Positions 9,551-20,772 of a stretch of 64,000 nucleotides of DNA are shown piece by piece. The DNA comes from Photobacterium profundum SS9 (lineage in GTDB: Bacteria > Pseudomonadota > Gammaproteobacteria > Enterobacterales > Vibrionaceae). Location of the stretch: NCBI RefSeq assembly GCF_000196255.1, contig NC_006370.1, positions 650,187 to 714,186 of the forward strand. Reading direction: 5' to 3'. Numbering within the stretch: the first letter of the stretch is position 1; each line of letters begins with the position of its first letter. The translations under genes were made by a program, and so were the position numbers. The notes below the pieces were generated by a model. That model searched no databases. It worked only from the letters and a program-made list of their open reading frames with translations, and was not told the origin of the DNA.

Positions 9551-10180
9551 ATGAGTAGAAATAAACAATCGGCCAGCTCTGGTCGTTGGCTAAAAGAACA
9601 TTTTGATGATAAATATGTCCAAGAGGCACAAAAAAGGGGCTATCGCTCTCGTGCCATCTTTAAGATTGAAGAGATTCAAAAGAAAGATAAATTATTAAAA
9701 CCTGGCATGACAGTGGTTGACCTGGGTGCTGCACCTGGCGGTTGGTCACAGTACGCCGCTGAAGTGGTTGGTGATGAAGGACAAGTTATCGCATGCGATA
9801 TTTTGTCGATGGATTCATTACCGGGCGTCAGCTTCTTGCAAGGGGATTTTCGCGAAGAGGCGGTGTTAAGTGCATTGTTAGAACGCATTCAACCAGACAT
9901 GGTTGATGTCGTCCTTTCAGACATGGCACCAAACATGAGCGGTAACCTTGCTTCAGATCAACCTAGAGCAATGTATCTTGTTGAACTAGCATTAGAAATG
10001 TGCAAACAAGTTCTTGCTCCGAATGGCAGCTTCGCTGTTAAAGTTTTCCAAGGTGAAGGCTTTGATCAATATTTAGCTGAAATTCGTAACATGTTCAAAG
10101 TAGTAAAAATAAGAAAACCAGACTCTTCTCGAGATCGCTCTCGTGAGGTCTATATTGTGGCTACAGGTTACAAACTGTAG
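9551..10180 (+). CDS. rlmE: 23S rRNA (uridine-2'-O)-methyltransferase
   Basis: RlmE (RrmJ/FtsJ) methylates U2552 of 23S rRNA in the 50S subunit using S-adenosylmethionine. The 209-residue length equals that of E. coli. The SAM site [13 protein letters not shown], the [10 protein letters not shown] motif with the catalytic Asp, the Lys of [13 protein letters not shown] and the Glu of [10 protein letters not shown] complete the K-D-K-E tetrad. ftsH follows within 50 bases on the same strand, the conserved rlmE-ftsH pair, which in E. coli is a heat-shock operon; I did not identify a sigma-32 promoter. Confidence 0.97.
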   Translation: MSRNKQSASSGRWLKEHFDDKYVQEAQKRGYRSRAIFKIEEIQKKDKLLKPGMTVVDLGAAPGGWSQYAAEVVGDEGQVIACDILSMDSLPGVSFLQGDFREEAVLSALLERIQPDMVDVVLSDMAPNMSGNLASDQPRAMYLVELALEMCKQVLAPNGSFAVKVFQGEGFDQYLAEIRNMFKVVKIRKPDSSRDRSREVYIVATGYKL

Positions 10181-10229
10181 TACTCTACATTCATCTTTAA
10201 GTTATTGCGGGGCTAACACCTTGAGTGAC

Positions 10230-12245
10230 ATGGCAAAAAACTTGATTTTGTGGTTAGTTATCGCTGTGGTTCTGATGTCTGTCTTTCAGAGCTTCGGTCC
10301 TAGTGATAGCGCTGGCCGTCAAGTCGATTATACGACGTTTGTCCGTGAAATCGGTCAGGATCAGATAAGGGAAGCACGATTCAACGAGCGTGAAATCACC
10401 GTATTTAAGCGTGACAACACGCGATACGTCACTTATCTGCCTGTTTTTAACGATCAGAAACTACTAGACGATCTTATCAACGCTAATGTGAAAGTGTTGG
10501 GTACTCCACCTGAAGAGCCAAGCTTACTTGCTTCAATCTTCATCTCGTGGTTCCCAATGTTACTTCTTATTGGTGTTTGGGTTTTCTTCATGCGTCAGAT
10601 GCAAGGCGGCGGCGGTGGCAAAGGCGCCATGTCGTTCGGCAAATCTAAAGCACGTATGATGAGTGAAGACCAAATCAAAACAACGTTTGCAGATGTTGCA
10701 GGTTGTGATGAAGCAAAAGAAGACGTTAAAGAGCTGGTTGATTATCTACGCGATCCAAGCCGTTTCCAAAAGCTAGGTGGTAAAATTCCAACAGGTATTT
10801 TGTTGGTTGGTCCTCCTGGTACGGGTAAAACGCTGTTGGCAAAAGCAATTGCCGGTGAAGCGAAAGTACCGTTCTTCACTATTTCCGGTTCTGACTTTGT
10901 TGAAATGTTCGTTGGTGTAGGTGCATCTCGTGTACGTGACATGTTCGAACAAGCCAAAAAAGCAGCGCCTTGTATTATTTTTATCGATGAAATTGATGCT
11001 GTAGGTCGTCAACGTGGTGCTGGTGTTGGTGGTGGTCACGATGAACGTGAACAGACATTGAACCAAATGCTTGTTGAAATGGATGGTTTTGAAGGCAATG
11101 AAGGTGTCATTGTTATTGCTGCGACAAACCGTCCCGATGTATTGGATCCAGCATTACTTCGACCGGGTCGTTTCGACCGTCAGGTTGTGGTTGGCTTACC
11201 AGATGTACGTGGTCGTGAACAGATTCTTAAAGTTCACATGCGTAAAGTACCGCTTGAAGGGGATGTTGAACCATCTTTGATTGCTCGTGGTACACCTGGG
11301 TTCTCTGGTGCCGATTTGGCAAACCTTGTGAATGAAGCGGCGTTGTTCGCAGCTCGCGGTAACAAGCGTGTTGTTTCAATGCAAGAGTTCGAATTGGCGA
11401 AAGATAAAATCATGATGGGCGCAGAGCGTAAATCAATGGTTATGTCTGAAGACCAAAAAGAATCAACGGCATATCACGAAGCGGGTCACGCAATTATTGG
11501 TCGCTTGGTACCGGATCACGATCCAGTGTACAAAGTATCAATTATTCCACGTGGTCGTGCGTTGGGTGTGACTATGTACTTGCCTGAGAAGGATCGTATT
11601 AGTCACTCTCGTGAATTCCTTGAATCTATGCTTTCAAGCCTTTACGGCGGACGTTTAGCTGAAGAGTTGATCTACGGTGTTGATAAAGTGTCTACTGGCG
11701 CTTCTAACGATATCGAACGTGCTACAGATATTGCACGTAAGATGGTTACTCAGTGGGGTTTCTCTGAAAAGATGGGACCAGTACTTTACGCTGACGATGA
11801 AGGCGAAGTCTTCCTAGGCCGTTCAGTTACCCAGACTAAACATATGTCTGATGATACTGCTCGTGCTATTGATATGGAAATTCGTGCTCTTATCGACCGT
11901 AACTATGAACGTGCACGTGAAATTTTGGCTCAAAATATGGATATCATGCATGCAATGAAAGATGCATTGATGAAGTATGAGACGATTGATGCTGCTCAAA
12001 TCGATGATTTGATGGCGCGTAAATCAGAAATTCGTGCACCGAAAGGTTGGGGCGATACTGACGATGTAATGAAGTCATCACCAACTACATCAGAGTCAGC
12101 ACCTGAGGCGAAAACAGAGTCGGCTCCTGAAGCCAAAGCAGAAGCTAACGTTGAAACTGAAGAAAAGCCAGTTGCAGCTGACAGTGAAGAGCTAAAGCCA
12201 AAAGCAGAACAAGCACCAAAAGAAGACGATAAGCCTCAAGCTTAA
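10230..12245 (+). CDS. ftsH: ATP-dependent zinc metalloprotease FtsH
   Basis: A membrane-anchored AAA+ protease that degrades sigma-32, LpxC and damaged membrane proteins. Order: TM helix (residues 4-23), periplasmic domain, TM helix near 100-120 ([19 protein letters not shown]), [15 protein letters not shown] linker, AAA domain with Walker A GPPGTGKT near 194 and Walker [10 protein letters not shown], second region of homology, and the zinc motif HEAGH near residue 416. The 671-residue length exceeds E. coli because of a C-terminal tail of about 50 residues rich in Glu, Ala, Pro and Lys, with SAPEAK twice. An in-frame TTG at 10221 would add three residues, as in E. coli, where both starts have been annotated. 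Confidence 0.98.
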   Translation: MAKNLILWLVIAVVLMSVFQSFGPSDSAGRQVDYTTFVREIGQDQIREARFNEREITVFKRDNTRYVTYLPVFNDQKLLDDLINANVKVLGTPPEEPSLLASIFISWFPMLLLIGVWVFFMRQMQGGGGGKGAMSFGKSKARMMSEDQIKTTFADVAGCDEAKEDVKELVDYLRDPSRFQKLGGKIPTGILLVGPPGTGKTLLAKAIAGEAKVPFFTISGSDFVEMFVGVGASRVRDMFEQAKKAAPCIIFIDEIDAVGRQRGAGVGGGHDEREQTLNQMLVEMDGFEGNEGVIVIAATNRPDVLDPALLRPGRFDRQVVVGLPDVRGREQILKVHMRKVPLEGDVEPSLIARGTPGFSGADLANLVNEAALFAARGNKRVVSMQEFELAKDKIMMGAERKSMVMSEDQKESTAYHEAGHAIIGRLVPDHDPVYKVSIIPRGRALGVTMYLPEKDRISHSREFLESMLSSLYGGRLAEELIYGVDKVSTGASNDIERATDIARKMVTQWGFSEKMGPVLYADDEGEVFLGRSVTQTKHMSDDTARAIDMEIRALIDRNYERAREILAQNMDIMHAMKDALMKYETIDAAQIDDLMARKSEIRAPKGWGDTDDVMKSSPTTSESAPEAKTESAPEAKAEANVETEEKPVAADSEELKPKAEQAPKEDDKPQA

Positions 12246-12261
12246 TTGCCTTTCAAATATT

Positions 12262-12292
12262 AAAGCCCCGAACTTGTGTCGGGGTTTTTTTT
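12262..12292 (+). terminator. Terminator after ftsH
   Basis: CCCCGA and TCGGGG pair around a seven-base loop and are followed by eight T residues. Confidence 0.92.
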
Positions 12293-12319
12293 ATTTAAAT
12301 TATCATGGAGTAATGATTC

Positions 12320-13150
12320 GTGATTTTGACAAGCAAAGAAAAAACCCTCGATTTGTCTTATCCCCATACGATGGGGATCTTAAATGCGACCCCTGATTCA
12401 TTTTCAGACGGAGGGAAATTCAATCAATTTGATCATGCGCTGCGACATGTTGAGGCAATGCTAGAGGCTGGAACCAGTATTATCGATATCGGTGGCGAAT
12501 CTACTCGTCCTGGTGCTGCAGATGTTTCAGAAGAGCAAGAGCTTGAACGTGTTGTACCCATTATTGAGGCAATTCGACAGCGCTTTGATTGTTGGATATC
12601 AATAGATACGAGTAAAGCGCTTGTGATGACGGAAGCGGTTAATGCGGGGGCTGATTTGATCAATGATGTGCGCGCATTACGAGAAGAGGGGGCATTAAAG
12701 GCTGCAGCAAAAGCCAATGTTCCGATTTGCTTAATGCATATGCAAGGCCAGCCACGTACAATGCAGGCTCAACCACATTATGATGATTTATTCACCGGTG
12801 TGAGCGAGTTTCTTATTGAAAGAGTGGCGGCATGTGAGAAAGCAGGCGTTGCCCGTGAACAGTTGTTATTGGATCCAGGGTACGGTTTTGGTAAAACCTT
12901 GGAGCATAATTATCAATTGTTGGCACATTTAGATAAATTTCATCAATTTGGACTCCCTCTTTTAGTGGGGATGTCTCGAAAATCAATGATTTCAAAATTG
13001 TTGAATAAACAGCCAAGTGAGTGCCTTGTCGGTAGCTTAGCATGTGCAACAATAGCAGCAATGAAAGGCGCGCAAATAATTCGCGTTCATGATGCGCAAG
13101 AAACGGTCGATGTGCTAAAAGTGTGTCGTATGACGCTGGCACAAGAATAA
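12320..13150 (+). CDS. folP: Dihydropteroate synthase
   Basis: Condenses p-aminobenzoate with dihydropterin pyrophosphate in folate synthesis; the target of sulfonamides. The 276-residue TIM barrel shows both family signatures: MGILNATPDSFSDGG near residue 18 and IDIGGESTRPGA near 58, with DTSK and INDVRAL on later strands, MSRKSM and the terminal RVHD. Translation starts at a GTG nine bases after GGAG. It lies between ftsH and glmM as in E. coli, and an intrinsic terminator separates it from ftsH. Confidence 0.97.
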   Translation: MILTSKEKTLDLSYPHTMGILNATPDSFSDGGKFNQFDHALRHVEAMLEAGTSIIDIGGESTRPGAADVSEEQELERVVPIIEAIRQRFDCWISIDTSKALVMTEAVNAGADLINDVRALREEGALKAAAKANVPICLMHMQGQPRTMQAQPHYDDLFTGVSEFLIERVAACEKAGVAREQLLLDPGYGFGKTLEHNYQLLAHLDKFHQFGLPLLVGMSRKSMISKLLNKQPSECLVGSLACATIAAMKGAQIIRVHDAQETVDVLKVCRMTLAQE

Positions 13151-13241
13151 AATTAAGCGTGATTTCAATGTGATAACGATGTTTTTTTAAACGCTGATAT
13201 TTATAGAGTTACATTAAAAAATAAATTGCTAGGAGCATATA

Positions 13242-14578
13242 ATGGCGGAACGTAAGTTTTTTGGTACCGATGGTATTCGTGGGTTGGTTGGCGAAGGTCC
13301 TATTACCCCCGAGTTTGTACTGAAGTTGGGTTGGGCTGCTGGGCGTGTTTTATCTCAGCAAGGCACTAAGAAGGTATTGATTGGTAAAGATACGCGCATT
13401 TCTGGCTACATGCTTGAATCTGCATTAGAAGCCGGTCTTGCTGCGGCTGGCCTGCAGCAGCATTTACCGGGCCTATGCCAACACCTGCTGTTGCATACCT
13501 TACGCGTACCTTCCGCGCTGAAGCCGGTATTGTGATTTCAGCGTCGCATAACCCGTATTATGATAACGGTATTAAATTCTTTTCATCGGAAGGCACAAAA
13601 TTACCTGATGCGATTGAATTAGCGATTGAAGCTGAAATGGAAAAACCACTGACTTGCGTTGAATCAGCAATGTTAGGCAAGGCTTACCGTATCAATGACG
13701 CAGCTGGTCGATACATCGAATTTTGTAAGGGTACTTTCCCTTCTCAATATGATCTTTCTGAGTATAAAATCGTTGTCGATTGTGCTCACGGTGCGACGTA
13801 CCATATTGCCCCTAATGTATTCAGAGAGCTTGGCGCTGAAGTGATTACCATTGGTTGTGAGCCAAACGGTATAAACATTAATGACCAAGTTGGCGCAACC
13901 GATGTACGTGCATTACAAGCTAAAGTACTAGAAGAGAAAGCCGACTTTGGTATTGCTCTTGATGGTGACGGCGATCGCGTGATTATGGTTGATAATGAAG
14001 GCAACAAAGTGGATGGTGACCAAATCGCTTATATTGTTGCCCGCGATGCATTGCGCCGTGGTGAACTAAAAGGTGGGGTTGTTGGTACATTAATGACTAA
14101 CCTTGGTATGGAAGTTGCCTTGAAAAATTTAGGTATTCCCTTTGTTCGCTCAAAAGTAGGCGACCGTTATGTAATGGAAGAACTGCAGAAGCATAATTGG
14201 TTAATTGGGGCAGAGAATTCAGGTCACGTTATCTTATTAGATAAAATTACGACAGGTGACGGCATTGTTGCTGGCTTGCAAGTGATGGCGTCAATTGTTG
14301 GTAGTAAGATGACATTGAAAGAACTTAGCGATGGCATGACACTGTTCCCGCAAGTGTTAGAAAATATTCGCTTCAAAGGCGAGGGTAATCCGTTAGAGTC
14401 TGATGCTGTTATTGCAGCACAAAAAGCGGTTGAAGCTAAGTTGGGTGATACTGGTCGTGTACTCTTACGTAAATCTGGTACTGAGCCTTTGATCCGCGTT
14501 ATGGTTGAAGGTGAAAATGCAGATTTAGTGCAGCAATACGCACTTGAAATCGCTCAAGCAGTTAAAGATAACTGTTAA
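13242..14578 (+). CDS. glmM: Phosphoglucosamine mutase, frameshifted as sequenced
   Basis: GlmM converts glucosamine-6-phosphate to glucosamine-1-phosphate for UDP-GlcNAc, peptidoglycan and LPS. The first frame (from ATG 13242) matches up to GLAAAGL at residue 71 and then turns into unrelated sequence ending at 13535. The correct protein resumes in the next frame, with [14 protein letters not shown] and the active-site serine loop ISASHNP, and continues to a normal C-terminus. Restoring one base after 13454 (a T would give GL-SAA-FTGP) rebuilds the expected protein of about 445 residues, with the metal loop DGDGDR and the phosphate loop [12 protein letters not shown]. Because glmM is essential in E. 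coli, a sequencing error is likelier than a dead gene. Confidence 0.93.
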
Positions 14579-14694
14579 GCATTGGTTTAATATCATCCGT
14601 TTTTATTTTCAGGTGATATTTAATAGTTTGCGTTGGTTTTTGTTTAAATGTTGTACAAGTGGCTCGCCTTAATAACTATTTGATGAAATAGTGC

Positions 14695-14723
14695 TTGTCA
14701 CATCTACATGCATTCGCTAGTAT
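14695..14723 (+). promoter_or_regulatory. Candidate promoter for secG and the tRNA cluster
   Basis: TTGTCA (14695-14700) and TAGTAT (14718-14723) are spaced by exactly 17 bases. The C-rich stretch after the -10 resembles discriminators of growth-rate-controlled stable RNA promoters, which would suit an operon carrying tRNAs. Confidence 0.55.
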
Positions 14724-14805
14724 TCTCCCGCTCCTTAGTGATGGGAGTGCGCTGGCAGTGCTACAACAAAAGCCGGCACAGCAAAATTGACAATAGGTGG
14801 AACCC

Positions 14806-15141
14806 ATGTACGAAATTCTACTTGTGATTTATCTGTTGGCTGCGCTTGGTGTTATTGGCCTAGTACTGGTTCAACAAGGTAAAGGCGCGGATATGGGAGC
14901 TTCATTTGGGGCTGGTGCATCAGGAACTCTGTTTGGCGCTAGCGGCTCTGGAAACTTTCTGACCCGAATGACTACAGTTTGTGCAGCAATTTTCTTCGTT
15001 ATTAGTCTTGTTCTTGGCAACATGAGTGCTAAACAAGCATCTGAGAAAAGTGGCTGGGAAGATCTGAGTGGCAACGTAAATTCAGAGCAAGTTGTGGAAA
15101 AAACTGAGACTGCGCCTATAAATAGCGACATTCCTCAGTAA
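14806..15141 (+). CDS. secG: Preprotein translocase subunit SecG
   Basis: A small subunit of the SecYEG protein-conducting channel. The 111-residue product has two membrane helices (residues 2-20 and about 54-74) joined by the conserved glycine-rich cytosolic loop QQGKGADMGASFGAGASGTL, and a hydrophilic acidic tail. The ATG at 14806 lies five bases after AGGTGG; an upstream GTG at 14797 overlaps that site. tRNA-Leu(GAG) begins 11 bases after the stop, the same secG-leuU arrangement as in E. coli. Confidence 0.97.
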   Translation: MYEILLVIYLLAALGVIGLVLVQQGKGADMGASFGAGASGTLFGASGSGNFLTRMTTVCAAIFFVISLVLGNMSAKQASEKSGWEDLSGNVNSEQVVEKTETAPINSDIPQ

Positions 15142-15152
15142 TAAAAGATTTA

Positions 15153-15237
15153 GCCGAGATGGTGAAATTGGTAGACACGCTAGCATGAGGTGCTAGTGCC
15201 GCAAGGTGTAGGGGTTCAAGTCCCCTTCTCGGCACCA
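15153..15237 (+). tRNA. leuU: tRNA-Leu (anticodon GAG)
   Basis: An 85-base class II tRNA with encoded CCA. The acceptor stem is GCCGAGA/TCTCGGC, the anticodon stem CTAGC/GCTAG encloses loop ATGAGGT with anticodon GAG at 15187-15189, a variable arm follows, and the T loop is GTTCAAG. It corresponds to E. coli leuU in sequence and position. Confidence 0.97.
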
Positions 15238-15250
15238 TTATACTGGTTAC

Positions 15251-15279
15251 TTGTAATAGTAACATCTGAGCGATACAAT
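15251..15279 (+). promoter_or_regulatory. Candidate promoter for tRNA-fMet and rimP operon
   Basis: TTGTAA (15251-15256) and TACAAT (15274-15279) are spaced by 17 bases and end 16 bases before the mature tRNA, allowing a short 5' leader. In E. coli metY also heads the rimP-nusA-infB operon. Confidence 0.5.
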
Positions 15280-15295
15280 ACGTTTAGATTTCGGA

Positions 15296-15372
<77 letters not shown>

Positions 15373-15454
15373 CTTTCCCGAAAAGCGACTATCCTATTTA
15401 ATAGAGATGTTGTTTTTCTATCACAGCTTGCTGTGGTAATCAGGGTCCAGTAAT

Positions 15455-15480
15455 AAAAAACCCCGTATTCGGGGTTTTTT
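15455..15480 (+). terminator. Terminator after tRNA-fMet
   Basis: CCCCG and CGGGG pair around TATT with flanking A and T runs. It would end most tRNA transcripts, with readthrough into rimP. Confidence 0.9.
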
Positions 15481-15513
15481 ATTATCTGAAATATGACAAT
15501 TCAGATATTCACT

Positions 15514-15533
15514 GGGCTTTTGGCCCTTTTTTT
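15514..15533 (+). terminator. Second terminator-like hairpin before rimP
   Basis: GGGC and GCCC pair around TTTTG and are followed by seven T residues, only about 20 bases before the rimP start. The stem is short and may act as a weak attenuator. Confidence 0.45.
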
Positions 15534-15550
15534 GTTTTCAGGGGGTTGTC

Positions 15551-16006
15551 TTGACAGCTTTAGAGATGCAATTAACCGAACTACTTGAGGCGTCTGTCAA
15601 TGCTTCAGGTTATGAACTGGTAGGCTTGGAATTTATTCGCGCAGGCGAACATTCTACATTACGTGTTTTCGTGGATCATGAAAATGGTATTAATGTGGAA
15701 GATTGTGCCGAAGCAAGCCGTCAAATCAGTGCAGTTATGGACGTAGAAGATCCTATCACTGTGGCTTATCACCTGGAGGTGTCTTCCCCTGGTCTCGAGA
15801 GGCCGCTGTTCAAAGCTGCACATTACCAACAATTTGTTGGTCACGAGGTCAACTTGGTGTTGAAAATGGCGATGAATAATCGTCGTAAGTGGAAAGGTGA
15901 CATTGTTGCTGTTGAGGGTGAACTTATCACTCTGAAAGTCGACGGTAATGATGAAACATTCGCACTTAGCAATATTTCCAAAGCTAACCTGATTCCAAAA
16001 TTCTAA
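15551..16006 (+). CDS. rimP: Ribosome maturation factor RimP
   Basis: Needed for maturation of the 30S subunit. The 151-residue protein has the alpha/beta N-terminal domain ([19 protein letters not shown]), the strongly conserved SSPGLERPL segment near residue 78, and the SH3-like C-terminal domain ([14 protein letters not shown]). Translation starts at TTG, five bases after a GGGGG site; this start gives the E. coli length. It is the first protein gene of the rimP-nusA-infB-rbfA-truB-rpsO-pnp superoperon. Confidence 0.96.
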   Translation: MTALEMQLTELLEASVNASGYELVGLEFIRAGEHSTLRVFVDHENGINVEDCAEASRQISAVMDVEDPITVAYHLEVSSPGLERPLFKAAHYQQFVGHEVNLVLKMAMNNRRKWKGDIVAVEGELITLKVDGNDETFALSNISKANLIPKF

Positions 16007-16028
16007 CCGCTAAGCAGAGGCATTAGAA

Positions 16029-17516
16029 ATGAACAAAGAAATCTTGGCTGTCGTTGAAGCGGTATCCAATGAAAAAGCTGTTCCTCGTGAGCGTATCTTT
16101 GAAGCACTAGAGATCGCACTGGCAACAGCAACAAAGAAAAAACACGAAGCAGAAATTGATGTTCGTGTTGCTATCGATCGTAAGACGGGCCAAGTTGCAA
16201 CATTCCGTCGTTGGCTTGCTGTTGACGAAGTCACTCAACCGACATTAGAAATGACGATTGAAGCGGCACAGTACGATGATGAAACCATCGAACTTGGTGG
16301 ATTTGTTGAAGACGAAATCGAATCAGTAACATTCGACCGCATTACAACACAAACTGCTAAGCAAGTAATCGTACAGAAAGTACGTGAAGCTGAACGCGAG
16401 CAAATTGTTGAGCAGTTTATGGATAACGAAGGTGAGTTAATCACTGGTATCGTTAAAAAAGTAAACCGTGATGCAGTAATTATTGATTTAGGTAATAATG
16501 CAGAAGCCGTAATCCAACGTGATGATCAGCTTCCTCGTGAAAACTTCCGTTCAGGTGACCGTATTCGTGGTCTTTTATACGCAGTGCGTCCTGAAGCGCG
16601 TGGTTTCCAATTGTTCATGACACGTTCTAAAGCAGAAATGTTGTTAGAACTATTCCGCATTGAAGTGCCAGAAATCGGTGAAGAGCTGATTGAACTAATG
16701 GGCGCGGCTCGCGATCCTGGTTCACGTGCGAAAATTGCAGTGAAAACGAACGACAAACGTATTGACCCAGTTGGTGCGTGTGTTGGTATGCGTGGCGCAC
16801 GAGTACAAGCCGTTTCTAGTGAACTTGCTGGTGAGCGTATTGATATCGTTCTTTGGGACGAAAACGCAGCACAGTATGTTATCAACGCAATGGCGCCTGC
16901 TGAAGTTGCTTCAATCATTGTTGATGAAGATAGCCACACAATGGACATTGCTGTTGAGAAAGATAATCTTGCTCAAGCAATTGGTCGTAGTGGTCAGAAT
17001 ATCCGTTTAGCATCACAGCTTACTGGCTGGGAACTAAATGTAATGACTGTAGAAGATCTACAGAAGAAGCACAAAGAAGAAGCACAAGTATCGATTGATA
17101 CGTTTACTAAATACCTAGACATTGATGAAGACTTCGCGACGCTATTGGTTCAAGAAGGCTTCACAACACTAGAAGAAATCGCTTACGTTCCTGTTAGCGA
17201 GCTTATGGATGTTGAAGGTCTTGATGAAGACGCAATTAATGAGCTACGTAAGTGTGCGAAAGAAGCACTGACTACGCTTGCCCTTGCGCAAGAAGAATCA
17301 TTTGAAGGTGTGGAGCCTGCAGCTGATCTTCTTGGTCTTGACGGTTTAGAGCGTGAATTGGCGTTTAGGCTAGCTGCGAAAGGTATTTGTACGCTGGAAG
17401 ATCTTGCTGACCAAGGCACAGATGATTTGCTCGATCTCGAAGAGATGGGCGAAGCAAAAGCGGGTGAGCTTATTATGGCTGCGCGTAATATTTGTTGGTT
17501 TAGCGACGAAGCGTAA
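16029..17516 (+). CDS. nusA: Transcription termination/antitermination factor NusA
   Basis: Binds RNA polymerase and nascent RNA and modulates pausing, termination and antitermination. The 495 residues equal the E. coli length. Order: N-terminal RNAP-binding domain (1-130), S1 domain (about 135-200, [18 protein letters not shown]), two KH domains (about 200-345; [14 protein letters not shown] and [13 protein letters not shown] carry the GxxG loops), and two acidic C-terminal repeats (about 365-490) typical of gammaproteobacteria. It lies 22 bases after rimP and 27 before infB. Confidence 0.98.
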   Translation: MNKEILAVVEAVSNEKAVPRERIFEALEIALATATKKKHEAEIDVRVAIDRKTGQVATFRRWLAVDEVTQPTLEMTIEAAQYDDETIELGGFVEDEIESVTFDRITTQTAKQVIVQKVREAEREQIVEQFMDNEGELITGIVKKVNRDAVIIDLGNNAEAVIQRDDQLPRENFRSGDRIRGLLYAVRPEARGFQLFMTRSKAEMLLELFRIEVPEIGEELIELMGAARDPGSRAKIAVKTNDKRIDPVGACVGMRGARVQAVSSELAGERIDIVLWDENAAQYVINAMAPAEVASIIVDEDSHTMDIAVEKDNLAQAIGRSGQNIRLASQLTGWELNVMTVEDLQKKHKEEAQVSIDTFTKYLDIDEDFATLLVQEGFTTLEEIAYVPVSELMDVEGLDEDAINELRKCAKEALTTLALAQEESFEGVEPAADLLGLDGLERELAFRLAAKGICTLEDLADQGTDDLLDLEEMGEAKAGELIMAARNICWFSDEA

Positions 17517-17543
17517 TAAAAAAATTAGCAAGGGAGGAGCAGT

Positions 17544-20243
17544 ATGTCAGAGGTTACAGTTAAAGCATTAGCGGAAGAAGTGGGAACACCAATTGACCGT
17601 TTGCTTCAACAGTTTTCCGATGCTGGTATCAGCAAGAAAGCTGAAGATAACGTAAGCCAAACCGAGAAGCAGTCTCTATTGTCACACCTGCAAAAAGAGC
17701 ACGGTGGTGAGAGTACTGATGGCACTCCAACTCGCCTTACTTTACAACGTAAGACACACAGCACATTAAGCGTGGCTGGTACGGGTGGTAAGAGTAAAAG
17801 TGTTCAAGTGGAAGTACGCAAAAAGCGTACTTTCGTGAAGCGCTCTGCTCTTGAAGAAGAGCAACGTGCTGCTGATAATGCCAAGCAAGAAGCAGAAGAA
17901 ACTGCCCAACGTGAAGCAGAAAACGTTGCAAAACGTAAAGAAGACGTGCGTTTGGCTGAAGAAAAAGCGAAGCGTGACGAAGAAAATAAGGCTAAACGTA
18001 ACACTGAGGATACGGTGAAGCGTGAAGCTACAGATAAGCGTAAAGCCGAAGAGAAAGCTAAACGCACCGTCGCTGTCAAACAGGCTAAGAGTGAAACTGA
18101 GTTATTGCAACTTCGCCGGGAAGAGGAAGCCAAGCGTAAAGCCGAAGAAGATAGTCAGCGTCAGCTAGAAGAGGCCCGCAAAATGGCAGAAACAAATGAA
18201 AAAAACTGGTCAGCTACTGAGCAGAATGTAACAGCAAATATGGAAAAATCAGATTACCACGTAACAACATCTACTCACGCCCGTGCTGCGGAAGATGAGC
18301 AAGATCGTAAAGAAGAAACCACTGGTACTCGTCGTAAGAAAAAGCCAGCTGCTAAAAAAGCAGATGACCGTAAAGGTCGTGGTGGTCGTAACCAACGTAA
18401 CCAACGTGGCGGACGTGGTAAGCAAAAACCTCAGGTTAATGCGCCTACTTCAATGCAACAAGGTTTTGATAAAACAGCGACAGTCGCTAAATCAGATGTT
18501 GTGATTGGCGAAACAATTGTTGTTTCTGAACTGGCTAACAAAATGGCTGTAAAAGCGACTGAAGTCATCAAAGCGATGATGAAGATGGGCGCTATGGTTA
18601 CCATTAATCAGGTAATCGACCAAGAAACGGCGGCGCTTGTTGCTGAAGAAATGGGTCACAAAGTTATTTTCCGTAAAGAAAATGAACTTGAAGAAGCACT
18701 GATGTCTGACCGCGGTGAGACACAAGCTGTTGAGTCTCGTGCACCTGTTGTTACTATTATGGGTCACGTTGACCACGGTAAAACATCAACGCTTGATTTC
18801 ATTCGTAAAGCACACGTTGCTTCTGGCGAAGCGGGCGGTATTACGCAGCATATCGGTGCTTACCACGTTGAAATTGGCAACGGTATGATTACTTTCCTTG
18901 ATACTCCGGGACACGCAGCGTTTACCGCTATGCGTGCTCGTGGTGCTCAAGCGACAGATATCGTTGTACTAGTCGTCGCAGCAGATGATGGCGTTATGCC
19001 TCAAACAGTCGAAGCAATCCAGCACGCTAAAGCGGCAGGTGTTCCTTTGATCGTTGCTGTGAACAAGATCGATAAAGACGGCGCAAACCCAGACAACGTT
19101 AAGAATGAGCTAGCTCAGTACGATATTATTCCTGAAGAGTGGGGCGGTGAGAACATCTTTGTTCACATCTCTGCTAAGCAAGGAACTAACATTGACGGTT
19201 TGCTAGAAGCAATCTTGCTTCAGTCTGAAATTCTTGAACTGACTGCAGTTAAAGAAGGTATGGCTAGCGGTGTTGTTATTGAATCTCGTATTGATAAAGG
19301 TCGTGGTCCAGTTGCAACAGTACTTGTTCAATCAGGTACTTTACGTAAGGGCGATATTGTTCTTTGTGGTCTTGAACATGGCCGTGTTCGTGCAATGCGC
19401 GATGAAAATGGTAAAGACATCGAGAGTGCAGGTCCTTCTATCCCGGTTGAGATCTTAGGTCTTTCTGGTGTGCCAGCAGCGGGTGACGAAGCGACTGTTG
19501 TACGTGATGATCGTAAAGCACGTGAAGTTGCGCTTTACCGTCAAGGTAAATTCCGTGATGTTAAACTAGCACGTCAGCAAAAATCTAAACTAGAAAACAT
19601 GTTCTCACACATGGAAGCTGGTGAAGTTGCTGAATGTAACGTTGTACTGAAAGCAGATGTACAAGGTTCTATCGAAGCGATTGCTGATTCACTAATGAAG
19701 TTGTCTACAGACGAAGTTAAAGTGAAGGTTGTTGGCTCGGGTGTTGGTGGTATTACTGAAACTGATGCAGTACTAGCTGCAGCGTCTAATGCAATCATTC
19801 TTGGCTTCAACGTTCGTGCTGATGTTCCTGCTCGTCGTATGATTGAGAACGAAAACCTTGACCTACGTTACTACTCAGTCATTTACCAATTGATTGATGA
19901 AGTTAAGGCAGCTATGGGCGGTATGCTCGCTCCTGAATTCCGTCAGGAAATCATTGGTCTAGCTGAAGTGCGTGATGTATTCAAATCTCCTAAGATTGGC
20001 GCAATTGCTGGTTGTATGGTTACTGAAGGTACTATCAAGCGTAATAACCCTATCCGTGTTCTACGTGACAACGTGGTTATCTACGAAGGTGAGCTAGAAT
20101 CACTACGTCGCTTCAAAGATGATACTAACGAAGTTAAGAATGGCTACGAATGTGGTATTGGCGTTAAAAACTACAATGATGTTCGCGTTGGTGACCAGAT
20201 CGAAGTGTTTGAAATCATTGAGATTCAACGTACTCTTGATTAA
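17544..20243 (+). CDS. infB: Translation initiation factor IF-2
   Basis: The GTPase that places initiator tRNA on the 30S subunit and promotes subunit joining. The protein has 899 residues: an N-terminal winged domain (1-50), a long, highly charged Lys/Glu/Arg helix (about 105-215), a basic [11 protein letters not shown] segment, a second IF2_N-type domain (near 325-375), then the G domain starting near residue 407 with [14 protein letters not shown] and NKID, and domains III-IV. The start follows a near-perfect GGGAGGAG site. Vibrionaceae IF-2 proteins share this extended charged region. Internal starts for shorter isoforms are possible but not visible with certainty. Confidence 0.98.
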   Translation: MSEVTVKALAEEVGTPIDRLLQQFSDAGISKKAEDNVSQTEKQSLLSHLQKEHGGESTDGTPTRLTLQRKTHSTLSVAGTGGKSKSVQVEVRKKRTFVKRSALEEEQRAADNAKQEAEETAQREAENVAKRKEDVRLAEEKAKRDEENKAKRNTEDTVKREATDKRKAEEKAKRTVAVKQAKSETELLQLRREEEAKRKAEEDSQRQLEEARKMAETNEKNWSATEQNVTANMEKSDYHVTTSTHARAAEDEQDRKEETTGTRRKKKPAAKKADDRKGRGGRNQRNQRGGRGKQKPQVNAPTSMQQGFDKTATVAKSDVVIGETIVVSELANKMAVKATEVIKAMMKMGAMVTINQVIDQETAALVAEEMGHKVIFRKENELEEALMSDRGETQAVESRAPVVTIMGHVDHGKTSTLDFIRKAHVASGEAGGITQHIGAYHVEIGNGMITFLDTPGHAAFTAMRARGAQATDIVVLVVAADDGVMPQTVEAIQHAKAAGVPLIVAVNKIDKDGANPDNVKNELAQYDIIPEEWGGENIFVHISAKQGTNIDGLLEAILLQSEILELTAVKEGMASGVVIESRIDKGRGPVATVLVQSGTLRKGDIVLCGLEHGRVRAMRDENGKDIESAGPSIPVEILGLSGVPAAGDEATVVRDDRKAREVALYRQGKFRDVKLARQQKSKLENMFSHMEAGEVAECNVVLKADVQGSIEAIADSLMKLSTDEVKVKVVGSGVGGITETDAVLAAASNAIILGFNVRADVPARRMIENENLDLRYYSVIYQLIDEVKAAMGGMLAPEFRQEIIGLAEVRDVFKSPKIGAIAGCMVTEGTIKRNNPIRVLRDNVVIYEGELESLRRFKDDTNEVKNGYECGIGVKNYNDVRVGDQIEVFEIIEIQRTLD

Positions 20244-20287
20244 TCATCAAGGTTGTTACTTATCTTATTAAGTAAACATACAACCCA

Positions 20288-20309
20288 ATGGGGAGCTTAG
20301 GCTCCCCAT
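20288..20309 (+). terminator. Strong hairpin between infB and rbfA
   Basis: ATGGGGAGC pairs with GCTCCCCAT around TTAG. Only a short mixed CTTTC tract follows, so it may be a weak terminator or a transcript-processing hairpin inside the operon. Confidence 0.5.
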
Positions 20310-20367
20310 TCTTTCAAGAGCGCTTTCTTCTTTAAGATAGCCCGTTTTTTTAAGAGAGATAGTTAAA

Positions 20368-20772
20368 ATGGCTAAAGAATTCAGTCGTACCCAGCGTGTT
20401 GCGCAACAGCTACAAAAAGAGCTTGCTGTTATCCTTCAACGTGAGCTTAAAGATCCACGTGTTGGCATGACGACAATTTCAAGTGTCGAAGTATCACGTG
20501 ACATGTGTTACGCAAAAGTGTTTGTAACATTCTTCACTATCGGCGAACAAACAGCAAAAGGCAGCCTAGCTGTTTTGCGTGAAATGGCACCGTACATTCG
20601 CTCACTTCTTGGTAAGCAAATTCGCCTACGTGTTACCCCTGAACTTACGTTTATCTTTGATGAGTCATTGACTGAAGGTATGCGTATTTCAAACTTAGTT
20701 TCTAATGCTGTTCGTGATGACGAAAAGCGTCGTGTTGATGAAGATAACACGGAAGAAGGTGAGGATAAGTAA
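20368..20772 (+). CDS. rbfA: Ribosome-binding factor A
   Basis: A cold-responsive 30S assembly factor that interacts with helix 1 of 16S rRNA. The 134-residue protein carries the type II KH fold with the typical start ([19 protein letters not shown]), [18 protein letters not shown], and the late segment [15 protein letters not shown]. The acidic tail ([11 protein letters not shown]) is variable in the family. Its TAA stop shares one base with the truB start codon, which points to translational coupling. Confidence 0.97.
   Translation: MAKEFSRTQRVAQQLQKELAVILQRELKDPRVGMTTISSVEVSRDMCYAKVFVTFFTIGEQTAKGSLAVLREMAPYIRSLLGKQIRLRVTPELTFIFDESLTEGMRISNLVSNAVRDDEKRRVDEDNTEEGEDK

Noticed and set aside
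15422..15436. CACAGC-TT-GCTGTG hairpin, also seen in the nupC terminator (38634)
   Set aside because: The shared short palindrome looks like a coincidence of stem sequence, not a repeat family; flanks differ.
17850..18180. Highly repetitive Lys/Glu stretch in infB as an inserted repeat
   Set aside because: Charged, variable-length helices in this place are normal for IF-2 of this group.
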